A stretch of 44,529 bases of DNA from Candidatus Kuenenia stuttgartensis (GCA_945876185.1 CAMCMZ010000030.1:1-44529), one strand, 5' to 3'; positions 33,423 through 41,489 are shown, counted from the stretch's first letter. The notes: a model not told the origin generated them from the letters alone. Translations and numbers: made by a program.

Positions 33423-33815
33423 TCAGTTCAACCTGGCAGGCGGGAGATCGGGCGGATGGTTCGGGCTGTCGGGAACGCTGGTGTCAGGGTCGTTGCTTGG
33501 CGACCTGTGTTCAGCCACCACGGCAGGAATCCACAGCGGTTGCGTGAACCCGAGCAACGGTGGCGGGCACTGGCACTGGCCGCAATCATCCGGGGCATGC
33601 GGGCTGGAGGGCTCGCCTGCGTCGGTCGTCGCGTCAGTAGTTGTGCCAGTTGCTGCGTCGGATCCGGCATTTGCCGTCGCCTCGCACGCCGTCTCGCAGC
33701 CATGTCCGGGCGGATGGCCGTGCAAGCGCAGCGCCGACAACAGCACCGCCAGGACGGCCACGGCCACGACGGCCCCGCGAAGAGCAGGCAGCAGGATGGC
33801 GGTGATCGGAGGCAT
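33423..33815 (-). CDS. Small one-TM protein with Cys/Pro motif, cluster A
   Basis: This 130-residue protein is not a family I know. The N-terminus MPPITAILLPALRG leads into a TM helix (to about residue 30). The extracytoplasmic part has HGHPPGHGCETAC, a Thr/Ala-rich stretch, then HAPDDCGQCQCPPPLLG and a Pro-rich end. Its paralogue at 39373-39780 keeps the TM, the HxPGHxCET segment, the HAPDD and the CQCPPPLL motif. That conservation supports the reading frame and marks Cys/His residues as likely metal ligands. I place the start at 33815 because the two paralogues' upstream frames differ by one base. No ribosome site precedes it. First gene of cluster A. Confidence 0.7.
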   Translation of the reverse strand: MPPITAILLPALRGAVVAVAVLAVLLSALRLHGHPPGHGCETACEATANAGSDAATGTTTDATTDAGEPSSPHAPDDCGQCQCPPPLLGFTQPLWIPAVVAEHRSPSNDPDTSVPDSPNHPPDLPPARLN

Positions 33816-33830
33816 GGTGGGGTGGCGAGA

Positions 33831-33869
33831 CAGGTGATCAGGACGCGGCAGGGCGTCAATCCTTACCAC
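33831..33869 (-). promoter_or_regulatory. Conserved leader block before efflux cluster A
   Basis: This 39-bp block is repeated at 39797-39835 with one mismatch. A weaker conserved second block (33881-33907, matching 39846-39872) lies further upstream. Both sit just before the first gene of a metal efflux cluster. It includes TTGAC on the coding strand. It is a candidate promoter/operator or leader. Confidence 0.65.
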
Positions 33870-33997
33870 CTAGTTCTGGCGAATCCGTGAGCCGGTCAGA
33901 AATCCTGTCCGTCGGCCCGGCAGAAAACCTGGCATGGCGACCACGGTTACGGTCTGCCGGGGATGCTAGCGTGCCTGGGCAGCCACCAGCGTGCCGC

Positions 33998-34495
33998 TCA
34001 GTGCTTGTGCCCGTCCCCTTCGTGGTGGCCGTCGTCCGATTTTACGGAGCTGCCCTTGGGCAGAGCCAGGGAGGTCTTCAGGACCGATTCGTTGGCGGAT
34101 TCGATCGACAGCCACAGCATGCTGTCGGCCGGAATCGGATTGGGGATCTCGACGTGGGCGGCGTATTCCCCCTTGGCGTTCTTTTCCGCCTCGGCTCGGG
34201 CCTTGACGGAACCGCGGCCGGTTTCCAGTCCGACCCAGAGACGAATTGCCGTGGGAGCAGGAAGGTCGGGTTTCAGATGCAGTTCGACAGGCCAGGACTT
34301 GCCCGGGGCGACGGTGCCTGAGCCAGAGACGAGCAGGCGCTGCTCGCCGGCCTTGACCTCGCCCAGGGCGACGGCTTTGCCGTGGTTGTGCTTGGTGTGA
34401 TCGTGGCCGGCGTGGTCGTCGGCAGCGGTCAGCGGCGCGCTCAGGGCGATGCAGGCGAACACGGCGGCGGAGAGGGTTGCGGGGATGCGGATCAT
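33998..34495 (-). CDS. Exported His-rich FixH/YtkA-like protein of metal efflux cluster B
   Basis: This 165-residue protein has a signal peptide (cleavage about SAPLTAA at 25), a His-rich mature N-terminus (DDHAGHDHTKHNHGK), a beta-sandwich-like domain (about 50-145), and a second His-rich end (DDGHHEGDGHKH). The His clusters point to metal binding in the periplasm. Its paralogue at 26698-27144 shares the domain but not the His tails. The ATG at 34495 overlaps the stop of the RND pump gene by 4 bp (ATGA); the longer frame upstream is pump-gene sequence. It may hand metal to the pump or buffer it. Confidence 0.72.
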   Translation of the reverse strand: MIRIPATLSAAVFACIALSAPLTAADDHAGHDHTKHNHGKAVALGEVKAGEQRLLVSGSGTVAPGKSWPVELHLKPDLPAPTAIRLWVGLETGRGSVKARAEAEKNAKGEYAAHVEIPNPIPADSMLWLSIESANESVLKTSLALPKGSSVKSDDGHHEGDGHKH

Positions 34496-37400
34496 GGCGA
34501 CTCCTTGCTGGAATCTGTGGATTCCGGGCTGGGTTGAGTGGGTTGAGTGGGTGGAGTGGGTGGAGTGGGTGGAGTGGGAAGGCTGGACGGGGTACGGTCG
34601 AAGACCCAGGCATACGCGGCGGGCACGACGACCAGGTTGAGCGCGGTCGAGCTGACCAGGCCGCCAAGCACGACGATGGCCAGCGGGGCGAGGATCTCGG
34701 CTCCGGCCTGGCCGGACATCAGGGCGAGCGGAATGAGGCCGATGGCGGCGCACAGCGCGGTCATCAGGATCGCCACCAGGCGTTCTTCGGATCCGTGCAT
34801 GATCGCCTGCATCAGCGGCCGACCATCTTCCGCATGCGACTGGTACTGGTTGATGAGCAGGATGCCGTTGCGCACCGCGATGCCAAACAGGGTGATGAAG
34901 CCGACCAGGCTGGCGATCGACAGCACCGGCGCGGTGTAGGCGCCGCCGAGGCCGAACAGGGCGAGGGTGTTTCCGAGGATCGACGGGGATTCGGCGAGGT
35001 AGACCGCGCCGATGCCGCCGATGAGCGACAGCGGCAGGTTGAGCAGCACCAGCCCGGCCGCCTTGGCCGACGACAACGCTGCCGCCAAGAGCAGGAAGAC
35101 GACCCCGACCACGGCGAGGCCCATCAGGCCGATGGTCCGACTGGCCTCCTGCTGCGCCTCGAACTGGCCGCCGTAGTGGACGGTGAGTCCCGCCTTGGCG
35201 ACGATGGGATCGACGACCCGGCGGATGCCGACGACGAGATCGCCCAGGTTCTGGCCGGTGGCGACGTTGCAGCTCACCACCGCCTTGCGGCGGGCGCCTT
35301 CGCGCGCGATCAGGTTCGAGGCCTTTTCCAGGCCGATCTCGGCGACTTCGCGCAGGCGCACCTGCGGCCCATGCGGACTTTTGAGCACCAGTTCGCCGAC
35401 CTGCTGCTCGGTCTGGCGCTCGTCCGGATGCAGGCGCACGGTCAGGTCGTAGCGGCGGATGTCCTGGTTGACGGTCGCTACGCGCACCCCGGCCAGGGCC
35501 TGCTCGACCTGTTCCGCAGCGTCGGCGGGGGTGAGGCCGGCGCGGGCGAGATCCTCATGGCGGTAGCGCACCGGCAGGGTCTCGACCAGGATCTCGCGGT
35601 TGGCGACCACGTCGCGGGCGCCGGGCACGCTCTTCAGTCCGGCTTCGATCTCCTGCACCACGGCGCGCAGCCGGTCGAGATCCTCGCCGAAGACCGTGAT
35701 CGACACCGCCGCCGGCGTGCCGGACAGGATGTGCGACATGCGGTGCTCGATCGGCTGGCCGACCGTGCTCACCACCCCAGGCATCTGGGCCAGGACGCGG
35801 TCGAGCTCGACCTGCACCCGGTCCTGCATGCGCGGTTCCACCGTGACGTTCATCTCGCTGGTCGACGGCGGTTCGGCGTGCTGGTCGCGCTCGGCCCGGC
35901 CGGTGCGGCGGGCGACATCGCGCACGCCCGGGATGGCGGCAATGCGTTCTTCGACTCCGCGCACCAGGCGGTCGCTCTCGATGAGCGAGGTGCCGGGCGG
36001 GGTCATGATCATCACCGTGAAGGTGCCTTCCTTGAAGCTGGGCAGGAAGCTGGAGCCGAAGGTGGTCGCCAGGGCCAGGGCGGCGACGGCCAGGGCGGCG
36101 GAGCCCAGGACGACGCTCTTCCGCCAGCGCAGGCACCACGCCAGGGTGGGCCGGTAGGCGTCCTTCAGCCAGCGCACCAGGAAGCTGTCGCGCTCATCGC
36201 CCGTGTGCTTGAGCCCGGTCAGCAGCATCCGGCACAGGGCCGGGGTGACGGTGACCGCGACCACCAGGCTGGCGAGAGTCGAGACGATGTAGCTGATCCC
36301 CAGCGGCCGGAAGAATCGCCCTTCCATGCCGCCCAGGAAGAGCAGCGGAACGAAGACCAGGACGATGATGATGGTGGCGAAGACCATCGGGCCGGCGATC
36401 TCGTGGCTGGAGCGTTCGACCACGGTGGCTTCGTCGCGGTGCTGGCCGTCCGGTCCGTTCGTCCCTTCCGACCTTTCCTTCCTTTCTGGCCCCGCCGGCA
36501 AAAGCCGGTTCTCACGCAGGCGGCGGAAGGTGTTCTCGACGTAGATGATCGCGTCGTCGACCAGCCCGCCGAGCGCCACCGCCAGCCCGCCCAGGGTCAT
36601 GACGTTGAGCGAGAACCCACAGCCGGCGAGGACGATGAATGCCGCTCCCAGAGACAACGGCAGCGCGGCCAGGGTGATGACCGTGGTGCGGACGTTGAGC
36701 AGGAAGAGCATCAGCACGATGGCGACGATGATCGCCGCCTCCTTCAGGGCGGTGACCAGGTTATCGACCGCGACCTGGATGAACTCGGCCTGGCGGAAGA
36801 CGTGGTTGTTGACGGTCATGCCGCTGGGCACGGCCAGGCCGGCGACGGCGCGGTCGATCGCCGTGGTCAGGGTCAGGGTGTTGCTGCCCGGGGCCTTCTG
36901 CACCGAGATGATGACCGCCGAGCGGCCGCGTTCACTCGCCGTTCCGCGCGCCGGCGCCGGGGCCAGGGCGACCTCGGCGACCTGGCCGATCGTCACCGGC
37001 ACGCCATCGTGGTAGGTGACGACGGTGCGCTGGATGTCCTCGGCCCGGGTCACCTGCGCGCTCTGGCGGATCGGGATCTCCTTGCCTTCGCGGTTGGGCA
37101 GGAAGCCGGCGCTCGCGGTCGAGTGCGCCTTTCGGGCGGCCGCGACCACGTCGGCGACGGTCAGGCCGTACAGGCGCAGCCGGTCGGGTCGGCACAAAAC
37201 CTGGTATTCGGGAAGTTCGCCGCCGATCGCCACCACCTGGGCGATGCCGGGGATCCCGAGCAGCCGGTTGGTGAGATCGAATTCGGCATAGGAACGCAGC
37301 TCCTGCGGCGTGCGGCTGCCGTTCGGTGAGCTGACCGAGAGCAGCATGACCTCGCCGGTGATCGAGGTGATCGGCGCGATCTCGGCGTGGGCCCCCGGCG

Positions 37401-37764
37401 GCAGGCTGGCGGCGATCGCCGACAGCCGCTCCGCCACCTGCTGCCGCGCGCGCCAGATGTCCTCGCCCCAGTCGAACTCGGCCCAGACGATGGCCAGGCC
37501 CAGGGACGACGACGAGCGCAGCTTGCGCATGCCCGGCATGCCGTTGATGGCGGCTTCGATCGGCACGGTGATGTACTGCTCGACCTCGTCGGCGGCCAGG
37601 CCGCCGGCCTCGGTCATGACCACGACCGTCGGGGCGTTCAGCTCGGGGAAGACATCGACCGTCATGCGCGGAATCAGCCAGCCGGCCAGGGCCAGCAGGA
37701 TCCCGGCGACGATGACCACGGCCTTGGCGTGGCGCAGCGAGAGGCTGATGAGCCAGGTGAACAT
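34492..37764 (-). CDS. Heavy-metal RND efflux pump (CzcA/CusA family), cluster B
   Basis: This 1090-residue pump is closely related to the cluster A pump throughout: VDVFPELNAPTVVVMTEAGG in TM1, GGLVDDAIIYVEN in TM4 (about 400-412), GGAYTAPVLSIASLVGFITLFG and GIAVRNGILLINQY. Two regions differ. A hydrophilic loop insertion (about 425-450, GPERKERSEGTNG) follows TM4, and the C-terminal tail carries TPP/TQP repeats from a 9-bp tandem array. The ATG at 37764 is 3 bp after the adaptor stop, and the stop overlaps the exported His-rich gene. No channel gene is in this cluster. Confidence 0.92.
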   Translation of the reverse strand: MFTWLISLSLRHAKAVVIVAGILLALAGWLIPRMTVDVFPELNAPTVVVMTEAGGLAADEVEQYITVPIEAAINGMPGMRKLRSSSSLGLAIVWAEFDWGEDIWRARQQVAERLSAIAASLPPGAHAEIAPITSITGEVMLLSVSSPNGSRTPQELRSYAEFDLTNRLLGIPGIAQVVAIGGELPEYQVLCRPDRLRLYGLTVADVVAAARKAHSTASAGFLPNREGKEIPIRQSAQVTRAEDIQRTVVTYHDGVPVTIGQVAEVALAPAPARGTASERGRSAVIISVQKAPGSNTLTLTTAIDRAVAGLAVPSGMTVNNHVFRQAEFIQVAVDNLVTALKEAAIIVAIVLMLFLLNVRTTVITLAALPLSLGAAFIVLAGCGFSLNVMTLGGLAVALGGLVDDAIIYVENTFRRLRENRLLPAGPERKERSEGTNGPDGQHRDEATVVERSSHEIAGPMVFATIIIVLVFVPLLFLGGMEGRFFRPLGISYIVSTLASLVVAVTVTPALCRMLLTGLKHTGDERDSFLVRWLKDAYRPTLAWCLRWRKSVVLGSAALAVAALALATTFGSSFLPSFKEGTFTVMIMTPPGTSLIESDRLVRGVEERIAAIPGVRDVARRTGRAERDQHAEPPSTSEMNVTVEPRMQDRVQVELDRVLAQMPGVVSTVGQPIEHRMSHILSGTPAAVSITVFGEDLDRLRAVVQEIEAGLKSVPGARDVVANREILVETLPVRYRHEDLARAGLTPADAAEQVEQALAGVRVATVNQDIRRYDLTVRLHPDERQTEQQVGELVLKSPHGPQVRLREVAEIGLEKASNLIAREGARRKAVVSCNVATGQNLGDLVVGIRRVVDPIVAKAGLTVHYGGQFEAQQEASRTIGLMGLAVVGVVFLLLAAALSSAKAAGLVLLNLPLSLIGGIGAVYLAESPSILGNTLALFGLGGAYTAPVLSIASLVGFITLFGIAVRNGILLINQYQSHAEDGRPLMQAIMHGSEERLVAILMTALCAAIGLIPLALMSGQAGAEILAPLAIVVLGGLVSSTALNLVVVPAAYAWVFDRTPSSLPTPPTPPTPPTQPTQPSPESTDSSKESP
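34531..34575. repeat. Five-unit 9-bp tandem repeat at the 3' end of the cluster B pump gene
   Basis: Five adjacent 9-bp units (GGGTTGAGT twice, GGGTGGAGT three times) encode TPP/TQP repeats in the pump's cytoplasmic C-terminal tail. Unit length is a multiple of 3, so slippage would lengthen or shorten the tail in frame. Confidence 0.9.
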
Positions 37765-37767
37765 GGC

Positions 37768-39177
37768 TCAGTGCTTGCCGGTGTGGAAGGTGCCGTCGGG
37801 ATCGAAATGCCCGGCCTGGGCGCCGCCCGCCTGCTGCGCCAGCTTGAGCGGATAGATGCCGCCGAGCACCACCTGGTCGCCGGCCTTCAGCCCCGACTGC
37901 ACCACCACCCAGCGGCCGTCGCTGGCGCCGAGATCGGCTTCCAGCTTCGCGACCTGATCCGGCTGCTTGGGGTCGCGGCGGAACAGGATGGTCTTCAGCC
38001 CATCGCGGATGGTCGCCGCGACCGGGATCGCCAGCTCCTCGTCGGCACTGCCGCTGATCACGACCTCCAGGTTGGCGGTCACCCCCGGCCGGACCCAGGC
38101 TGGCAGCGCGGCGCCAGCGGTCGGACGTGCGATGAGGTCGATCGAGCGGTCTTTGGGATCGGCGACCGGGCCGAGAACCACGGTGGTCGCGATGCTGTCG
38201 CCCAGCGCCGGGTCGGCGGGAACGATGCGGGCCGGCAGGCCGTCGCGCAGGCGCGGCAGATCCGCCTGCAGCCCCGCCGCGCGCAGCCGGACGCCGGTCG
38301 GATCCGTGATCGTCAGAATGGTGGCGTGTTCGGCCGCCCAGGTACCGCTGGGCAGGACCTCGCCTTCGACCACCCCGGCAAAGGCGGCGCGGATCTCCAG
38401 GGCGGACAGGGCGGCCCAGGCCGGCACGCCGTGGGCGGTGGTGGCGGTGAGCTCGGCCACGCTGCGACCGCTGAGTATCGACGCGCGATCAAGCAGGAGG
38501 TGCTGCTGCAGTCGGGCCAGGCCGCATTCGGGATGATCGTCGGCGCCCTGGGCCATCCGTCGCGCCGCGGCGGCATCGCGCTTGGCCTCGGCGAGGGAGA
38601 TGCGCAGGTCGGAGAAGCGGCCGACCGCCTCGGCGCGCTCCGTCGCCCGCAGGCCGACGCTCTCGCCGAAGCGGTCGAGCACGGCGAGGCGATGCTTCCA
38701 CAGGTCGAGCGCCTCGGTCACGGCGACGACCCGTTCCTTCGCTGCGGCCAGGCGCTCCTCGGCCGCATCCACCGTGGCCGTGGCGTCGACGAGTTCCTGC
38801 TGCAGGCGCTGCCAGTCGGCCGCGTGCAGCCGGTAGAGCACGGTTCCCGCCTCGACCCGCTGGTACGGCTTCACCTGCACCTCGATGCGCCCCGAGAGCG
38901 GAGCCAGGTAGGGCCGTCTGGCCGTCGTTTCCGACTCGAAGCGGCCGGGCATGCGCAGCACGCCCTTGACCACCCGGTATTCCGCCGTCGCCCAGGTGAT
39001 GCCGAGGTTCTTCTGCACCAGGGCGGGCAGCGGGATGCCGGTCGTCGCCGGCCCATGGTCATGGCCGGCGTGGGGATCGGCGGCAGGGGCAACCGAGGGC
39101 GGAGTCCCAGGGCCGGAGCCACCGCAGCCCGCGAGCATGGCGCCAGCGCAGACGATGAGGAAGGGTCGATGGAACAT
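37768..39177 (-). CDS. Membrane fusion lipoprotein of RND efflux, cluster B
   Basis: This 469-residue CusB/CzcB-type adaptor has a lipoprotein signal ending in AMLAGC (Cys18), a His-rich linker (DPHAGHDHG), and a lipoyl half (PYLAPLSGRIEVQVKPYQRVEAGTVLY). An alpha-hairpin follows without the Cys triplet of the cluster A paralogue, then a beta-barrel and a C-terminal His/Asp tail (FDPDGTFHTGKH). The ATG at 39177 has AAGGA at good distance; the longer frame to 39291 has no signal peptide start and is rejected. The pump gene follows after 3 bp. Confidence 0.9.
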   Translation of the reverse strand: MFHRPFLIVCAGAMLAGCGGSGPGTPPSVAPAADPHAGHDHGPATTGIPLPALVQKNLGITWATAEYRVVKGVLRMPGRFESETTARRPYLAPLSGRIEVQVKPYQRVEAGTVLYRLHAADWQRLQQELVDATATVDAAEERLAAAKERVVAVTEALDLWKHRLAVLDRFGESVGLRATERAEAVGRFSDLRISLAEAKRDAAAARRMAQGADDHPECGLARLQQHLLLDRASILSGRSVAELTATTAHGVPAWAALSALEIRAAFAGVVEGEVLPSGTWAAEHATILTITDPTGVRLRAAGLQADLPRLRDGLPARIVPADPALGDSIATTVVLGPVADPKDRSIDLIARPTAGAALPAWVRPGVTANLEVVISGSADEELAIPVAATIRDGLKTILFRRDPKQPDQVAKLEADLGASDGRWVVVQSGLKAGDQVVLGGIYPLKLAQQAGGAQAGHFDPDGTFHTGKH

Positions 39178-39281
39178 GCGGCGTCCTTCGGAAGGAGGGC
39201 AGGCTACGGGTTTGGGTTTTCGCCAGCGACCGGGGAGCTTCTGGGGTCTGGCAGGCTTGGTGGAAAACCGGGATGCGGCCG

Positions 39282-39310
39282 GGCCTGGCACCCGGTGCCG
39301 GGTCCAGGCC
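39282..39310. other. Strong two-part hairpin between the small-protein and adaptor genes of cluster B
   Basis: GGCCTGG (39282-39288) pairs with CCAGGCC (39304-39310), and inside it CCCGG pairs with CCGGG around TG. It lies in the 195-bp gap where cluster A has its channel gene. It could be an mRNA stability or attenuation element. The T-run on the minus strand is not close enough for a standard terminator. Confidence 0.4.
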
Positions 39311-39372
39311 GGCAGACCCAGACGATCCGGGTCGCGGCCGACCGCACCAGGCGCGCACGCGGATGGCGCGGT

Positions 39373-39780
39373 TCAGGCGGCGCGGACTGGTGGCGGTTCC
39401 GGCGGATGGCTCGGACTGTCGGGAATCCGGCAAGGGGCGCGGTTCCCACGGTTTTCCGCATCCCAGGCGAGCGCTGGACGGGGCACGCATTCCAGGATGG
39501 CCAGGAGCGGGGGCGGGCATTGGCACGAGCCGCCGTCATCCGGGGCATGCGGATCGGCCGGAGTGCCCGCGTCGCCGTCCGGGGCGAGCCCGGCATCGGG
39601 ACAAGCCGGGGTGCTGACCGCAGCCAGATCCAGCCCCGCCGTCTGGAGCCCTGTGGTCTCGCAATCGTGGCCAGGCACATGGGCATGCAGGCGCAGCACC
39701 GACAACAGCACCGCCAGGACGGCCACGGCCACGACGGCCCCGCGTAGGGCGGGCAGCAGGATGGCGGTGACCGGGGGCAT
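39373..39780 (-). CDS. Small one-TM protein with Cys/Pro motif, cluster B
   Basis: This 135-residue protein is the paralogue of the protein at 33423-33815. MPPVTAILLPALRG and the TM helix are nearly identical, then HAHVPGHDCET, a variable Ala/Gly/Asp-rich stretch with one Cys, HAPDDGGSCQCPPPLLA and a Pro-rich end. Conserved cysteines and histidines in the extracytoplasmic part suggest metal binding. A longer frame to 39825 (TTG start) is open, but its first 15 residues are encoded in the conserved DNA block and are out of frame in cluster A, so I keep the ATG at 39780. The first gene of cluster B. Confidence 0.68.
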   Translation of the reverse strand: MPPVTAILLPALRGAVVAVAVLAVLLSVLRLHAHVPGHDCETTGLQTAGLDLAAVSTPACPDAGLAPDGDAGTPADPHAPDDGGSCQCPPPLLAILECVPRPALAWDAENRGNRAPCRIPDSPSHPPEPPPVRAA

Positions 39781-39796
39781 AGTGGGGTAGGCCGGG

Positions 39797-39835
39797 CAGG
39801 TGATCAGGACGCGGCAGGTCGTCAATCCTTACCAC
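39797..39835 (-). promoter_or_regulatory. Conserved leader block before efflux cluster B
   Basis: This block matches the block at 33831-33869 at 38 of 39 positions and lies 17 bp before the first gene of cluster B. It probably carries shared control of both clusters. The region between it and rnz (divergent, start 39923) must also hold the rnz promoter. Confidence 0.65.
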
Positions 39836-39922
39836 GGTGCCCGGCTGATCCGTCAGCCTGGTAGAAAGCCTGGCGCGTCCCCGGCTTCCCCGTTCCGGTC
39901 CTGACGCCAGGATCCGCCGCCC

Positions 39923-40951
39923 ATGCGTTTGACCTTCCTCGGAACTTCCGCCGGCGCCCCCACGCGCACCCGCAACGTCACCTCGCACGCGTTGACCCTG
40001 GATGACGGGGCGATCTGGCTGCTCGACTGCGCCGAGGCGACCCAGCATCGCTTCCTGCTCGCGGGGCTCAGACCCAAATCCGTCGAGCGCATCCTGATCA
40101 CGCATCTGCACGGCGACCACTGCTACGGCCTGCCGGGCATGCTCGCGTGCCTGGGCATCCATCAGCGGCGCGAGCCGATCCAGATCAGCGGGCCGCGCGG
40201 CCTGCGCGAGATGGTGCTGACCACCCTGCGCCTGTCCGACATGCATCCGCCCTTCCGCATCGACTGGGCCGAATGTGAGACCGGCCGCGCCAGCGAACTT
40301 CCGCTGTTAGCCAGCGAAAACGCAGCGCAGGACGAACGCCGGCGCGGTCGCTGGACGGTGAGCGCGCATCCGCTGGTGCATCGCGTGCCGTGCTTCGGCT
40401 ATTGCCTGGCCGAAGCACCGCGCCAGGGGCGCTTCAAGCCAGAAACCGCGCGCGCCCTGGGCATTCCCGAGGGACCGCTCTGGGGTCGTCTGCAGCGCGG
40501 CGAGTTCGTCCATGTCGCCGGCACCGAGTTCCGGCCGGAGCAGGTCAGCGAACCGCCCCGGCGCGGGCGCAAGCTGCTGCTCCTGGGCGACACCTGCGAT
40601 GCCGATGCGATGCTGGAAGCCGGCCAAGGCGCCGACCTGGTCGTGCGCGAAGCGACCTACGACGACAGCCGCCTGGAAAAAGCCAGGAAGTGGCAGCATT
40701 CCACCGCGCGCATGTCGGGTGAGTTCGCGCATGCGCTACACGCGCGCGAACTCATCCTCACTCACTTGTCGGCGCGCTTCACCGGCGAAACCTCCAATGC
40801 CGATCCGGCGGAGGACGGCGAAGGGGGTCGGGTGATAGACCTCGATCAACTCAAGATCGAAGCGGAATCGGCCTGCCCCGGCACCCGGGTGCTGCTCGCC
40901 GACGACCTGTGGACCCACGAGATCCCGGCCAGCGACGAACCGGCGGGCTGA
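39923..40951 (+). CDS. rnz: Ribonuclease Z (tRNA 3'-processing metallo-beta-lactamase)
   Basis: RNase Z cuts the 3' trailer from tRNA precursors. The 342-residue protein has FLGTSAGAPTRTRNVTS at the start and the metal motif THLHGDHCYGLPG with His61, His63, Asp65 and His66. Asp of GDTCD (about 223) and His of ILTHLSARF (about 281) complete the site. Length is typical of short-form RNase Z with an extended linker. The ATG at 39923 is the clear start. It stands alone on the plus strand, upstream of the repeat island. Confidence 0.93.
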   Translation: MRLTFLGTSAGAPTRTRNVTSHALTLDDGAIWLLDCAEATQHRFLLAGLRPKSVERILITHLHGDHCYGLPGMLACLGIHQRREPIQISGPRGLREMVLTTLRLSDMHPPFRIDWAECETGRASELPLLASENAAQDERRRGRWTVSAHPLVHRVPCFGYCLAEAPRQGRFKPETARALGIPEGPLWGRLQRGEFVHVAGTEFRPEQVSEPPRRGRKLLLLGDTCDADAMLEAGQGADLVVREATYDDSRLEKARKWQHSTARMSGEFAHALHARELILTHLSARFTGETSNADPAEDGEGGRVIDLDQLKIEAESACPGTRVLLADDLWTHEIPASDEPAG

Positions 40952-41205
40952 TCCCGCCCGTTGCCGCTTCCGCCCGTTTCTGATTTTAGAGATCCTGATC
41001 CGTGCAGACGACTATCCGCGACCTGGGTAGGTGGTTTTTCACTGAAATTAAAGGAGGTTTGATCATAGCAGCATTTCCAGCTTCCGTTCAGACGCCCTGC
41101 CGTCGGTATCGACAATTGAGACTTTACTTCACCTTCAGTCGTCCCTACGGGACTGGCTACTTCCTTCCTACCCGTCCCGGGGTTGAAACCCCGGGCTAAC
41201 CTCAC

Positions 41206-41224
41206 AGCGTCCCTACGGGACGCT
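41206..41224. repeat. REP-type palindrome, copy 2
   Basis: AGCGTCCC, loop TAC, GGGACGCT: a perfect 8-bp stem. Related copies are at 41141-41153, 41418-41436, 41475-41489 and 41546-41558. The first three read GTCCCTACGGGAC, the last two the reverse complement. This is the form of dispersed REP palindromes. Confidence 0.8.
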
Positions 41225-41417
41225 CTGGGGATTGGCCATTCGGCTCCAATGTCACGGAAACGATGATAAAACGCTTGCGCCTGGGACCGCCGGTTTGCAA
41301 CCGGCCGTTGGCCACGCGGCGATCCGGCCAAGGCCGGAAAGATGGTGAATTGCTGGACAATTGTGGTCGGCCTTGGCCGGCTCGCCTGATCACCCCGTAC
41401 GAATGGCCAATCCCCAG

Positions 41418-41436
41418 AGCGTCCCTACGGGACGCT
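41418..41436. repeat. REP-type palindrome, copy 3
   Basis: This 19-bp palindrome is identical to 41206-41224 and forms the end of the 37-bp inverted pair, with the adjacent CGAATGGCCAATCCCCAG mirrored on the left side. Confidence 0.8.
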
Positions 41437-41474
41437 CGTTTCCTTGAAATTAACTATATTTTCCAGTGTGTTCC

Positions 41475-41489
41475 CGTCCCGTAGGGACG
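41475..41489. repeat. REP-type palindrome, copy 4
   Basis: CGTCCCGTAGGGACG, in the reverse orientation to copies 1-3. It sits just outside the AACCCCGGG hairpin on the right-hand side of the island. Confidence 0.75.

Noticed and set aside
33819-33875. MerR-type promoter in the conserved leader block
   Set aside because: TTGACG is present but there is no TATA-like -10 at 17-20 bp spacing and no clear dyad between.
34477-37329. 950-codon plus-strand frame opposite the cluster B RND pump
   Set aside because: It is the antisense shadow of a firmly identified pump, rich in His/Gln/Asp/Arg as expected for reverse-complemented membrane-protein codons.
41002-41199. Short open frame with a strong AAAGGAGG ribosome-like site inside the repeat island
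   Set aside because: The AAAGGAGG at about 41049 is inside, not upstream of, the frame, and the frame runs through two palindromic repeats; no sign of a real protein.
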